DNA of 20,157 nucleotides from Poteriospumella lacustris (GCA_008000375.1 SMOI01000099.1:87547-107703), one strand, 5' to 3'; shown: positions 9,164-17,120, counted from the stretch's first letter. Numbers and translations: made by a program. Notes: generated by a model not told the origin, from the letters alone.

Positions 9164-9646
9164 GTAGTATGCGCATCGGTCACTGGTACGTCCACTGTCG
9201 CTGTGGCGGTGGCGGTGGCGGTGGCTGTGGCTGTGGCGGTGGCGGTGGCTCGCCAGCTACCCCGGGTCTCCTTCGTCATTCGTTTGTACAGCCCCTCTCT
9301 GAATCCCCATCCCTCTTGTATTCTTCGCTGTGTCTCCTCCAGGCCTTAGAGCCTGTTGCTGTTGCTGTTGCTGTCCAGACGCTGTCCTACCCACCTGGAG
9401 GGGGAGAGGGGTGGCACTCGTGGCCACCTCTCCAACCCCCCCCCCGTAACCACTCTTCTCTGCCCCTGTATTCTAACAAAACCATCATTGATATGCACCG
9501 CAGCGCACCGCACGTGATGTGTTCGTTTTGTTTGATGGTTCGATCGTGTTACAGGGAGGTTCATACATACAGAGGGGCGGGGGGGGGGGTTTCATGGCAA
9601 TGGGACGGGCGCGGGGCGGGGGCGGGGATAGATGGATGGTGTGCGC
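9164..9646. other. Convergent intergenic region, MDH (+) / NUSAP-like (-)
   Basis: This 483-base spacer between two stop codons holds both 3' UTRs. The MDH side carries a GGTGGC microsatellite, then C/T-rich sequence with a TGTTGC hexamer run (about 9354-9374). The far side is G-rich on the plus strand (C-rich in the NUSAP-like sense). No AATAAA is seen on either strand. Confidence 0.55.
9202..9250 (+). repeat. GGTGGC hexamer microsatellite, non-coding
   Basis: Tandem GGTGGC units with two GGCTGT variants lie 39 bases past the MDH stop. It is the same unit that encodes Gly runs and Ala-Thr runs in neighbouring genes. Confidence 0.9.
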
Positions 9647-11986
9647 TTACAGGCGAATGGACTTGCGGCTGTTGACCAGCGGCGCCTTGTTGGCGGTGAC
9701 CTTGGGGGCGACTTCGGATTTGCGCGACAGGACGATGGCCTTGCTGGCCACGGCGGCCGCCGTCGTCTTCTCCGCCACCGACAACGTCTTGCGCTTCTTG
9801 GCCGCCGGTTCGTGGGCCGGGGCGCTGGGTCGGCTGGGGGTGGCGCCTGACCCGGACAGCAACGCGCCCAGATGGTCGCTGTCCTTGCGCCCCACGTCGG
9901 CGGTGTCGAAGGCCACGTGCGCCTTGCGCTTCGTCACGAAGGTCGCCTTGGCTGCCGCCGGGGCGGGCGCCGCATTGGCGACGCGCTGCTGGTTCTCCGC
10001 CTCAGTGGCGGCGGTGGCGGCGGTGGCGGTGGCGGCAGCGGCGGCGTCGTCGGTGGTGGTGGCCTTGGCGAAGGCGGTGTCCATGTTCTTGTTGATCTTG
10101 GTGTCCCGCGAGACGCACGACGTCAGCGCCTTCTGCTTCTCGAAGGTCTTCTGGTGCATACGGTCGAAGTTCGGCGTCGTTTTGCGCGCCGCGGCCGAGG
10201 ACGACGATGCAGCGGCGGTGGCGGTGGTCTTGAGCGTCTTGACGCTGGTGACCGGCTCGGGCTTCTTCGCTTCGTCTTCGAGCACGGCGGAGAGCGGCGC
10301 CGTCTTGGGCTTCACCGTCGCCACGTGGGGCAAGGCGGAGCTGCTGCTGCTGCCGAGTTTGGAGCGATCGGTGGACCGACCCGACGCCGGCGGCTTCGCG
10401 GCCACCGACGGACCCGTCGACAGCGGCGTCGGCACTGTGCGCGCCTTCTTCAGCGGCGGCTGCTGGCTGCCCGCCGCCGCCGCCGCCGCCGACACCGTCG
10501 CGGTCGCTGTGGACGTTGAAGAGGCGGCTGCTGTGGCCGTCGCCGCGAGCGTGAACGCGGCGGCGTGGGCGGGGTTGATGGAGGCGACGAGGCTCCGCTC
10601 GGCGTCTTTCTTCTTCTGCAGCGCCTCCAGTCGCATGCGCTGCGCCGCGTTCATCTTCGGCAGAATCGCGGGCTGGCTGCTGCCGTTGGCCGCTGCCGTG
10701 GCCGGAGCAGTGGCGGTGGCGGTGGCGGTCGTGGAAGCACGACGCGAGGGCGTGACGGGCTTAACAGAGGCAGCAGCAGTGGCGGCGGCGGTGGGCTTCT
10801 TCTTCTCCGACAGCGGCGTCTTGCTGCCGCGCGATGTGGCGGCGGCGGTGTCGTGACTGGCGCCGATGTGGAAGGTGGCCTTCGTGCTGGAGTTCCACGG
10901 CTGCATCGGCAGCGACGCGCGGCTGGGCGTGGAGACGCTCTTGCGGGCGGAGGTGGTCGATTTGCGGGCCGAGCGCGGGGCGGAGGGCGTGCTGACGGCG
11001 ATGGAATGGCGCGTCGACAACGCCGCCGCCGCGGCTTTGCTGGGCGTGCGCTGGCGCTCGACCACGGGCGACGGGGACTGCAAGAGATCGCCGCAGTCGT
11101 CGACGAAGGTGACCATCGGCGCGGCGGAGGCGACGAGGTCGTCGTCGTCGGTGTCCATCGCGATCGACGCGTCGAGGACGAGCGAGTCGTCGACGGCGTC
11201 GTGGAAGTCGGCCTCTGCGACGTCGTCGTCGTCGTCCTCGTCAATGGGCTGTGACTGCTCTGGCACCGCGACCTCGTCCTCCACAGATTCAGCGGCCTCC
11301 TCCGTCGGCTCGACGGCGTCGCTGTCGCCGAGGACCTCCTCGGCGGCCTCCTCGGCGGCCTCCGCCGCGGCGTCCTCTTCGCCCGCTTCCTCTTCGACGC
11401 GGATATCCGCAGGCTTCACCGTCGCTTCCTCTCCAGAGTCCATTTGAACGCGGAAGGAGGCTTTGTTGACTCGCTTGATGACGGAGGCGATCCAGACGGA
11501 GTCGACGCACACGCGCACCTTGTCGCCGATTTTCAGCGGTTCCGGCGCCTTCGACTCGAAGACGAAAGGGGTAGCGGGCTGTGGCACGGCGTGGCGGCCG
11601 TGGCGGTTGAACAATGGAGAGGTGGTCTCGATGGCCGCCTCGTCGACGGAGAAGGGCCCCGCGGTCTCCGGTCCGAAGGCCACCTTGCGCTTCTTGCCGC
11701 TGACCTTCTCCTCGACGGCCTCTGGCGCTGCAGCGGCCACCGGCGCTACGACCGTCTCCACGGGCTGTTCCACCACTGTGACGGGCTCTTCGGCGACCGT
11801 TGGTGGGGCAGCGACGGGCTCGTCGTCGAGCAGGATCTCGTCGTCCTCGATGCGCGAGTTCTCGTAGTCGATGACGATGGCGTTTTTCAGCGCCTCGACC
11901 AGCGCGGCATTGCTCAGGTTGGCTTTGATCTTGTATTGCTTCGCCAAGGCTTGCAATTCTTTTCGTCCCAGTTGTTCGAAGTCCAT
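9647..11986 (-). CDS. SAP and Tudor-like domain protein with NUSAP-type motif
   Basis: An intronless frame of 779 residues; the ATG has A at -3. Residues 1-36 (LGRKELQALAKQYKIKANLS and the following helix) match a SAP/SAP-like helix-turn-helix, closest in wording to the N-terminus of NUSAP (nucleolar and spindle-associated protein). Residues about 150-198 (IGDKVRVCVDSVWIASVIKR, ending TVKPADI) read as a Tudor-like barrel. TTPNFDRMHQKTFEKQKAL at 603-621 matches the TTPNFKKLHE-type segment of NUSAP. The rest is acidic (200-280), then basic, Ser/Thr/Ala-rich and low-complexity, with TPSRR and SRKS sites and a KKRK cluster near the C-terminus. By family analogy it would bind DNA/chromatin and microtubules around chromosomes; this is inferred. 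Human NUSAP lacks a Tudor domain, so orthology is uncertain. It is divergent from MAD1, another mitotic gene. Confidence 0.7.
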   Translation of the reverse strand: MDFEQLGRKELQALAKQYKIKANLSNAALVEALKNAIVIDYENSRIEDDEILLDDEPVAAPPTVAEEPVTVVEQPVETVVAPVAAAAPEAVEEKVSGKKRKVAFGPETAGPFSVDEAAIETTSPLFNRHGRHAVPQPATPFVFESKAPEPLKIGDKVRVCVDSVWIASVIKRVNKASFRVQMDSGEEATVKPADIRVEEEAGEEDAAAEAAEEAAEEVLGDSDAVEPTEEAAESVEDEVAVPEQSQPIDEDDDDDVAEADFHDAVDDSLVLDASIAMDTDDDDLVASAAPMVTFVDDCGDLLQSPSPVVERQRTPSKAAAAALSTRHSIAVSTPSAPRSARKSTTSARKSVSTPSRASLPMQPWNSSTKATFHIGASHDTAAATSRGSKTPLSEKKKPTAAATAAASVKPVTPSRRASTTATATATAPATAAANGSSQPAILPKMNAAQRMRLEALQKKKDAERSLVASINPAHAAAFTLAATATAAASSTSTATATVSAAAAAAGSQQPPLKKARTVPTPLSTGPSVAAKPPASGRSTDRSKLGSSSSSALPHVATVKPKTAPLSAVLEDEAKKPEPVTSVKTLKTTATAAASSSSAAARKTTPNFDRMHQKTFEKQKALTSCVSRDTKINKNMDTAFAKATTTDDAAAAATATAATAATEAENQQRVANAAPAPAAAKATFVTKRKAHVAFDTADVGRKDSDHLGALLSGSGATPSRPSAPAHEPAAKKRKTLSVAEKTTAAAVASKAIVLSRKSEVAPKVTANKAPLVNSRKSIRL
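10005..10044. repeat. GGTGGC-type tract coding for Ala-Thr run
   Basis: The plus strand reads GGCGGTGGC-type units; translated on the minus strand they give an alternating Ala/Thr segment in the NUSAP-like protein. Confidence 0.85.
10710..10730. repeat. GGTGGC tract coding for Thr-Ala repeat
   Basis: GGTGGC units on the plus strand are read on the minus strand as alternating ACC and GCC codons, a pure Thr-Ala repeat in the NUSAP-like protein. Confidence 0.9.
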
Positions 11987-12543
11987 TCTTCTTCACAGGA
12001 TGCTTGCTATACCACAGGCGAACAAGGACAATGGACAAGGAGTTTTTCCTCTACAGAGCACCCACCAGGAATACAGATGGCTACGGGGGCAAATGGTGTT
12101 TGATCCACACGAACGATGGAGTCGTAGTTGTTATATGTAGTTCCCTTGGTCATCCGTTGGGCTCCTGCACCGTGTGGGGTAACTTTTGGCGATGAAAACG
12201 ATGAGACCAACCACCGTGGGGCATGGTCCAGGGGCGGCGCCGGTCACCGAAGCAGCAACGGCTATAAACCCAGAACTCCCCACAGCGTCTCAAACTCTGG
12301 GTCCATGTTCCTACCCAGACAACACAGACTGTAAGTGTGTTAGTTTGGGTATCGAGAGCACTCAGCTCTCTGCTGCTCAGTCAGCCGAGTCAATCAAGTG
12401 ATCGATTAGTTTTACAGGCGCCATAGAAGAAGTGTTGTCGTGGATTGGCTTCATTCACGCAAGAGATCGTAGTGGTTGGTGCACATTGACGTGACGTTGG
12501 CTGCTGAGTGATTCGCGAGAGGAATCCGAATCCGCCCGCCATC
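11987..12543. promoter_or_regulatory. Divergent promoter region, NUSAP-like (-) / MAD1 (+)
   Basis: 557 bases separate two start codons of mitotic genes. It contains TATAAA at 12263-12268; three copies of ACCCAGA or its complement at 12268-12274, 12296-12302 and 12313-12319; an E2F-like TTTTGGCG at 12185-12192; and overlapping TGACGT half-sites at 12487-12497. The single-site matches are weak because each is short; the triple ACCCAGA is the strongest signal. No gene is seen inside. Confidence 0.5.
12268..12319. promoter_or_regulatory. Three-copy ACCCAGA/TCTGGGT element
   Basis: Direct copies at 12268 and 12313 flank an inverted copy at 12296. The last two form a 7-base inverted repeat with a 10-base spacer, so the element could be a dimeric binding site or a hairpin. 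Confidence 0.4.
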
Positions 12544-15207
12544 ATGAGCAACAACACCAGCGACTACAGCTTTCTCATTCAATCCATTGAAGGAAAGCTC
12601 AATGCGGCTGCTGCGCCTGCCGTATCACAAACACAATCTGGTAGTAGTGCGCGGCAGTTCGCGTCCAATGTGCCGTTCACGATTCCAGAAACACCGTCGC
12701 ACCGGAACCACGACCTCAGTTTGTCGGCCATCGCCGCCAATACCAGTGCGAAGAAGCGTCGTATCTCCGAACTTATCCTGGAAGATGCCGATGCGGAGGA
12801 CTTCACGATGAATACGCGCGAGTTCAAGATCTCTGCGCCGCCGAAGAACCTCAGCGCGACGCTGAAGCTGCAGATGCAGGTCGACGAGCTCAAACTGCTC
12901 AACGAACAGCTCAAAGAACAATTGAAATCGTACAAGGCGGAGCACGACCTCTTCAAGGACCAATCGGCGCGCCAGTTGAAGTTCCTGGAGGATCTGAACG
13001 CGAAGTACAAAGCGGAGGTGGACGCCGCGCGGCAGAAGTACTACGACGAGAAGAAGAAGTGGCAGACGAAGCTGCGGGAGAACGAGGACGCCAACAAGAA
13101 GCTGCAGGAGCGTCTCTTGGTGGACCAACAAGCCGCCGCGCAATCGTCATCGTCGCAGTCCTCGCTGGAGCACAGCTTCGTCTCGGTGCGTCCGCCGCCG
13201 CCGTCGACCTCCGCGGCGGCGCAGTCCAGTGAGGCGCTCCGTCGCATTCAATCGCTGGAAACCGTCATCGCCGACACACAAGCCGAATCCCGTCGCAATT
13301 TGCAGCTGAAACTCGACGCCGACGAGACGATCCGTCGCTTGGAGCAGCAGCTGAAACTGGCGACGTCCTCCGCCGCCGCTCGCGGCAGCGGCAGCGACCA
13401 CGACGATCTCTCCACCGAACACCGCCAGCTGCGCAAACAGTTCCAAGAACTGGAGACCAACTACCGCCGCAAGTGCAAAGAGGCCGACAAGCTGCAGCAG
13501 CAGGCGAAGAACCAGAACCTGCTCGAGGAGGAGCTCGCCTCCACCGCGACGAAGCTGCGCTTGGCCCAGGCCACGGTGCAGTCGTTCCACGCGATGGAAC
13601 TCGAACACCGTCGCTTGGTGGAGGACCAGAAGACCTGGCACCAGTTGTTTCAACCGCTCCTGTCCACCGCCGCCACCGCCGCCACCGCTGCGACCGCGGA
13701 GGAGGTGTCGGCGAGTCGCGCGGTCGCCTGGGTCCACGACACACAGCAACAGTGTCTCGTCTTGCAAAGCCGCGTCGGGGACTTGGAACGCTCCGTGTCC
13801 ACGCTGCGGCAAACGTTGTTGAAGTCGGAGGCGCGCGCGTTGCAGCTGGACAAAGAGCGCGTCGAGGCGCAGACGCGGGCGGAGCAACTGGCGGCGAAGC
13901 AGTCGCTGTGGAGCCAACAGTCGCGGCTCTACGAGGCCGAGCTGCAGAGTCTGCGGACGTTGCTGCAGTCGTTTGACTTGGAGTTCAGCATCGGCAAACC
14001 GGAGGCGGTGACGCTGCTGACGGCGAAGGAGGCGCTCGTCGAGGGGCTGCGCCGCGACGTCGACGAGGCGCGGCGGACGGTGCACGACGTGACGCAGCAG
14101 TTGTTGGCCGCGCAGCAGCAACAGCAGCAACAGCAGCAGCAACAGGAGGCACAGACGGCCCGGGAACAGTCCCTGGCCGCAGAGAACACGCGGCTGCAAC
14201 AGGCGCTGGAGGAAGCGCGCGGTGCAGCGGCCGCTGCCACCGCTGCAGCGGCCGCTGTACCCGCCGCTGCGACGGCTGCTGCACCCGCCGCCGCCGTAGA
14301 CAGCGACGTGGTGGCGGAGCTGAAGCGCTGGAAGGAGAACTACAAGGCGCTGGAGGAGGTCTCGGGCGTCGACTACCTGCCGCACCGCACGCAGATCCTC
14401 CATCTGAAGCTCAACCCCACGACGCCCTTCTTCGGCTCCGCCACCGCCACCGCCACCGCCACCGCCGCGGGGGCGATGGACGTCGACGGGGCGGCGGCCG
14501 AGGCGGCGGCGCCCGCCGAGACGCCGTCGTCGCTGCCCACCGAGACCGTGAAGCGCTACCGCGTCGCCGTCCAGCAGCTCGAGACGCGACTGCAACAGGC
14601 GCTGGAGACCATCGCGAAGCTGTCCACGGCCACCGACACGAGTCACGACCACGCGACCGCCGCCGGTGCCGGTGCCGGTGCGGCGGGGAGCCAATCGCCC
14701 AACGCGTCGATGCTCTTCTTCGGCACCAACACGTCCGTCTTGGGCGGCGGCGCGGCCTCTGCCTCCGCCTCGGCGGCCGCCAAGGCCACCAGCAGCAGCG
14801 GTAGCAGTGGCAGTGGCAGTGGCAGTGGCAGTGGTAACAGCGGCGGTGGCAGTGTCGTGGACCCGGCGAAGCTGAACCAGCGGCTCAAGGAAATGTTCAA
14901 AGAGAAGATCTCCACGTTCCGCGAGGCCGTGTACCTCTTGACCGGCTTCAAGATGGAGCTGTACTCGGCGGAGATCGGCCAGGGCAAGACCGTCAACCGG
15001 CTGAAGATCCGGTCGATGTACGCGGAGGCGCCGGAGGACTGTTTGGTCTTCCAACTGTCCGAGAACGGGCCCGAGCTCTTGGAATCCGACTACGCGAACC
15101 GCATGGACGAGACGTTGATCCAGCACTTGCAGCGGTACCAGTCGGTGCCCGCCTTCTTGGCCAACGTCACGTTGACGCTCTTCGAGAACTCGACGTTTAT
15201 GGGCTAA
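12544..15207 (+). CDS. MAD1: Mitotic spindle assembly checkpoint protein MAD1
   Basis: MAD1 holds MAD2 at unattached kinetochores and templates its conversion to the closed form. The frame gives 887 residues with no intron; the frame is open slightly upstream but the first ATG is at 12544, with A at -3. N-terminal residues include TIPETPS and a basic AKKRRISEL, a possible nuclear-localisation signal. A coiled coil runs from about 100 to 210, with further Gln/Leu/Arg-rich coiled coil to about 600. The MAD2-interacting motif is QILHLKLNP at 617-625, equivalent to KVLHMSLNP in human MAD1. The Bub1-contacting RLK is at 780-782 in NQRLKEMFKEKI, followed by the RWD-like C-terminal domain (LTGF, RLKIRSMYAEAPEDCLVFQL, VPAFLANVTLTLFE). 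Fast-evolving inserts include 11 glutamines (524-534), Ala-rich blocks and a Ser-Gly repeat just before the C-terminal domain. All known functional motifs I can check are intact. Confidence 0.96.
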   Translation: MSNNTSDYSFLIQSIEGKLNAAAAPAVSQTQSGSSARQFASNVPFTIPETPSHRNHDLSLSAIAANTSAKKRRISELILEDADAEDFTMNTREFKISAPPKNLSATLKLQMQVDELKLLNEQLKEQLKSYKAEHDLFKDQSARQLKFLEDLNAKYKAEVDAARQKYYDEKKKWQTKLRENEDANKKLQERLLVDQQAAAQSSSSQSSLEHSFVSVRPPPPSTSAAAQSSEALRRIQSLETVIADTQAESRRNLQLKLDADETIRRLEQQLKLATSSAAARGSGSDHDDLSTEHRQLRKQFQELETNYRRKCKEADKLQQQAKNQNLLEEELASTATKLRLAQATVQSFHAMELEHRRLVEDQKTWHQLFQPLLSTAATAATAATAEEVSASRAVAWVHDTQQQCLVLQSRVGDLERSVSTLRQTLLKSEARALQLDKERVEAQTRAEQLAAKQSLWSQQSRLYEAELQSLRTLLQSFDLEFSIGKPEAVTLLTAKEALVEGLRRDVDEARRTVHDVTQQLLAAQQQQQQQQQQQEAQTAREQSLAAENTRLQQALEEARGAAAAATAAAAAVPAAATAAAPAAAVDSDVVAELKRWKENYKALEEVSGVDYLPHRTQILHLKLNPTTPFFGSATATATATAAGAMDVDGAAAEAAAPAETPSSLPTETVKRYRVAVQQLETRLQQALETIAKLSTATDTSHDHATAAGAGAGAAGSQSPNASMLFFGTNTSVLGGGAASASASAAAKATSSSGSSGSGSGSGSGNSGGGSVVDPAKLNQRLKEMFKEKISTFREAVYLLTGFKMELYSAEIGQGKTVNRLKIRSMYAEAPEDCLVFQLSENGPELLESDYANRMDETLIQHLQRYQSVPAFLANVTLTLFENSTFMG
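14113..14145 (+). repeat. CAG/CAA tract, 11 glutamines in MAD1
   Basis: Eleven in-frame CAG/CAA codons lie within the coiled-coil region. CAA interruptions are present, as in a tract that has been partly stabilised. Confidence 0.95.
14440..14466 (+). repeat. GCCACC tract coding for Ala-Thr in MAD1
   Basis: Tandem GCCACC units, the complement of GGTGGC, lie directly after the MAD2-interacting motif and encode an Ala-Thr repeat. Confidence 0.9.
14800..14855 (+). repeat. GGCAGT-type tract coding for Ser-Gly linker in MAD1
   Basis: GGCAGT units give a Ser-Gly repeat between the coiled coil and the RLK/C-terminal domain of MAD1, probably a flexible linker. Confidence 0.85.
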
Positions 15208-15500
15208 CCGCCTCGGATCGTGTTCCGTGTGTACCGTGTGTGCTCTGCTCTGCGGTGCAGTGTGTGTGCGGTGTGTGTGTGTCGTCTGTAACGCGTAACG
15301 CTCAGCTCTATCTGTGTCTGTGGTCTGTGTCTGTGTCTGTGTCTGTGTTCGTTAGCTTACGGTGCTGTGTTGTGCCGTGCTGTGCTGTACACGGTGCTGC
15401 ACACCGTACACCGTACTACACGGTACTGTACTGTACTGTGCTCCCCTTCCCCCTTCCCCCTTCCCCACTCCCCTCCCCCGCCCCTCTGGTGGGTCGGAGG
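15208..15500. other. Convergent intergenic region, MAD1 (+) / RCC1-like (-)
   Basis: 293 bases between two stop codons. The MAD1 side is G/T-rich with CTGTGT units (about 15323-15348), then a hairpin region, then CCCTTC-type units (15443-15487). No AATAAA is seen on either strand. Confidence 0.55.
15386..15410. other. Hairpin in the MAD1/RCC1-like 3' spacer
   Basis: TGTA + CGGTG pairs with CACCG + TACA (9 base pairs, CA bulge, CTGCA loop). More ACCGT/ACGGT and GTAC units follow, so several alternative folds are possible. It could be a 3'-UTR structure or a by-product of local repeats. Confidence 0.45.
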
Positions 15501-16892
15501 CTACCGCACGACGGCGAGGTCGTGTTTCCAGCCGCTGCTGTAGTCGACGACTGCGAAGGACGCCGCCTCCGCCGCTGTCGTGGTCGTGGTCGTCGTCTGC
15601 TGCGAGGGCAGCCCCTCGAACGACAGCGGCCGCAGGTACGCCTCGCCGCGGTGCAGCACGACTTCGAAGCTCCGGTACCGCGCGGCGGCTGCCACTGCAG
15701 CAGGCTCGGAACTGTCCGTCGCGGCGGCGGCGGCAGTGGCGGCAGCGGCAGTGGCGGGAGGCGCCGCGACGAACTCGCGCGACGTGTGCACCGACACGTG
15801 CGTCTGGCCCTTGCGCATCAGCACGACGCTGTCGAAGACGGTGGCCTGCGAGCCATCGGCGGCGACAAAGTCACTCGTCACTTCGACAGGCGAAGGGTTC
15901 GCGTTGCGATCGTGTTCGCCCATGCCCATCGCCCACAGCGACCCGTCGTGTGCACGAACGGTCACCGCGAAATTCGAACAAAACACGCCCGTCGCCCGCA
16001 ACCCGCGAGGCAATTGAATACGACGCGGTTCCCACGCGACGTCTGCGACCTGCAACATGCCCATCTTGTTCGTGACGACGTCAGACATGCCCTTGCCCCA
16101 GACGTACAGGTCCCCCGCCTCGGAGACGGCGGCGTTGTGTAAGAAGCCGGCGCTGACGTCGACGACGACGTCGCTGATCGGAATCTTGACCGGCGCGTTG
16201 TGGGTCGTCTCCGTACGACCAAAGCCTAATTGGCCCCGGTTGCATTTGCCCCAGCCCAGGACTTGCCCCGTCTTGGACAGGGCGAGGACGTGTTGTAGGC
16301 CCGCGTCGACCTGGACACAGGCGGGCAGACCGAGCACCTGCTGCGGCTGCTCGAGAATGTCCTTTTTGTGGTTGGGGATGCCGCATTGCTCCCATCGATT
16401 GTATCCAAAGCTGTACAATTCGCCCGTTCGGCTGAGTAAGATGGTTAAGCCTGCGGAGCAGCTCACCGATTGAATCGGAGGCAGATTCTCGATGGCGATG
16501 GGCACGGGAAAGTAGCCGAAGACATTGCCAAAGACGAAGCTGTTCGATATCTTCGCCGACAGCATCGCCAAGGATTTGGAGACCTTCTCGATGCGATTCA
16601 AGCGGAGAATGTTCGTGAAGTCGTGGGGTCGGCCCCACATGAACGCTTTGCCAGACTCGGTCACGGCGACCGAGTGGGCCCAACCGGTGCCTACGACCGC
16701 CGGAACTTCGCTTCCACCAGCAATTAGAACCTCTTGGAAAGTTGATTGATTGGATAGATTGTCTCCTAAGCCTAATGCCCCGTACAGACCAGTGCCTTTC
16801 GCGAACAACCGTGCTTTTGGTGCACTCACAGTCGACAACAACGCTCGCTGGGAGAGGCACGCAGCCTTTCTAGTCAAAGCTGCATTCCACAT
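15501..16892 (-). CDS. RCC1-repeat protein, probably mitochondrial
   Basis: An intronless 463-residue frame; the ATG has G at -3. Residues 1-30 contain Arg, Lys, Ser and Ala with no acidic residue (opening MWNAALTRKAACLSQRALLS), a good mitochondrial presequence. RCC1 blades follow: FAKGTGLYGALGLGD (30-44), GTGWAHSVAVTESGKAFMWG (68-87), CSAGLTILLSRTGELYSFGY (145-164), DAGLQHVLALSKTGQVLGWG (196-215) with GQLGFG, SAGFLHNAAVSEAGDLYVWG (247-266), CSNFAVTVRAHDGSLWAMGM (305-324), and a closing SSGWKHDLAVV at the C-terminus that would complete the propeller. An Ala-rich insert lies at about 378-410. Mitochondrial RCC1 proteins such as human RCC1L (WBSCR16) and yeast FMP25 act in ribosome assembly, fusion or respiratory biogenesis; assignment to one of them is not possible here. 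It converges on MAD1. Confidence 0.85.
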   Translation of the reverse strand: MWNAALTRKAACLSQRALLSTVSAPKARLFAKGTGLYGALGLGDNLSNQSTFQEVLIAGGSEVPAVVGTGWAHSVAVTESGKAFMWGRPHDFTNILRLNRIEKVSKSLAMLSAKISNSFVFGNVFGYFPVPIAIENLPPIQSVSCSAGLTILLSRTGELYSFGYNRWEQCGIPNHKKDILEQPQQVLGLPACVQVDAGLQHVLALSKTGQVLGWGKCNRGQLGFGRTETTHNAPVKIPISDVVVDVSAGFLHNAAVSEAGDLYVWGKGMSDVVTNKMGMLQVADVAWEPRRIQLPRGLRATGVFCSNFAVTVRAHDGSLWAMGMGEHDRNANPSPVEVTSDFVAADGSQATVFDSVVLMRKGQTHVSVHTSREFVAAPPATAAAATAAAAATDSSEPAAVAAAARYRSFEVVLHRGEAYLRPLSFEGLPSQQTTTTTTTAAEAASFAVVDYSSGWKHDLAVVR

Positions 16893-17047
16893 TCCACGTA
16901 GATGACTTGCGGTATTATAAACGACTCTCTATCCGTTCGTTTACCTATTCACCAAAGACCTGACAACAAGCGACGGTGGCGACGACGACCGATGACCTCG
17001 ACGTCGTCGTCGTGTACACCATCGCACGATGATGATGACAATGGGGA

Positions 17048-17108
17048 TTGTCATTTGTCGGTTGTCGGTTTGTCGTTTGTCGGTTGACCGACAACCAACA
17101 GCCGACAA
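17048..17108. promoter_or_regulatory. Heptad-spaced TTGTC array with palindrome
   Basis: TTGTC starts at 17048, 17055, 17062, 17070 and 17077 (steps of 7, 7, 8, 7), followed by inverted GACAA at 17090 and 17104. The core TTGTCGGT-TG-ACCGACAA (17077-17094) is a perfect inverted repeat with 8-base arms. The regular spacing and mixed orientation suggest clustered protein-binding sites. Confidence 0.5.
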
Positions 17109-17120
17109 GTCGTCGTCGCC

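Noticed and set aside
9519-10856. 445-codon plus-strand frame
   Set aside because: It is antisense to the NUSAP-like gene, and its Ala/Val-rich content mirrors the GGTGGC tracts read in another frame. It has no domain and no plausible start.
12508-12543. Extended MAD1 start 12 codons upstream
   Set aside because: The upstream codon is GTG, which is not a normal start in a eukaryotic nuclear gene. The ATG at 12544 has A at -3.
13147-15126. 659-codon minus-strand frame opposite MAD1
   Set aside because: Its Arg/Leu-rich translation is the antisense of a GC-rich, Gln/Ala-rich coding sequence. MAD1 on the other strand has clear family motifs.
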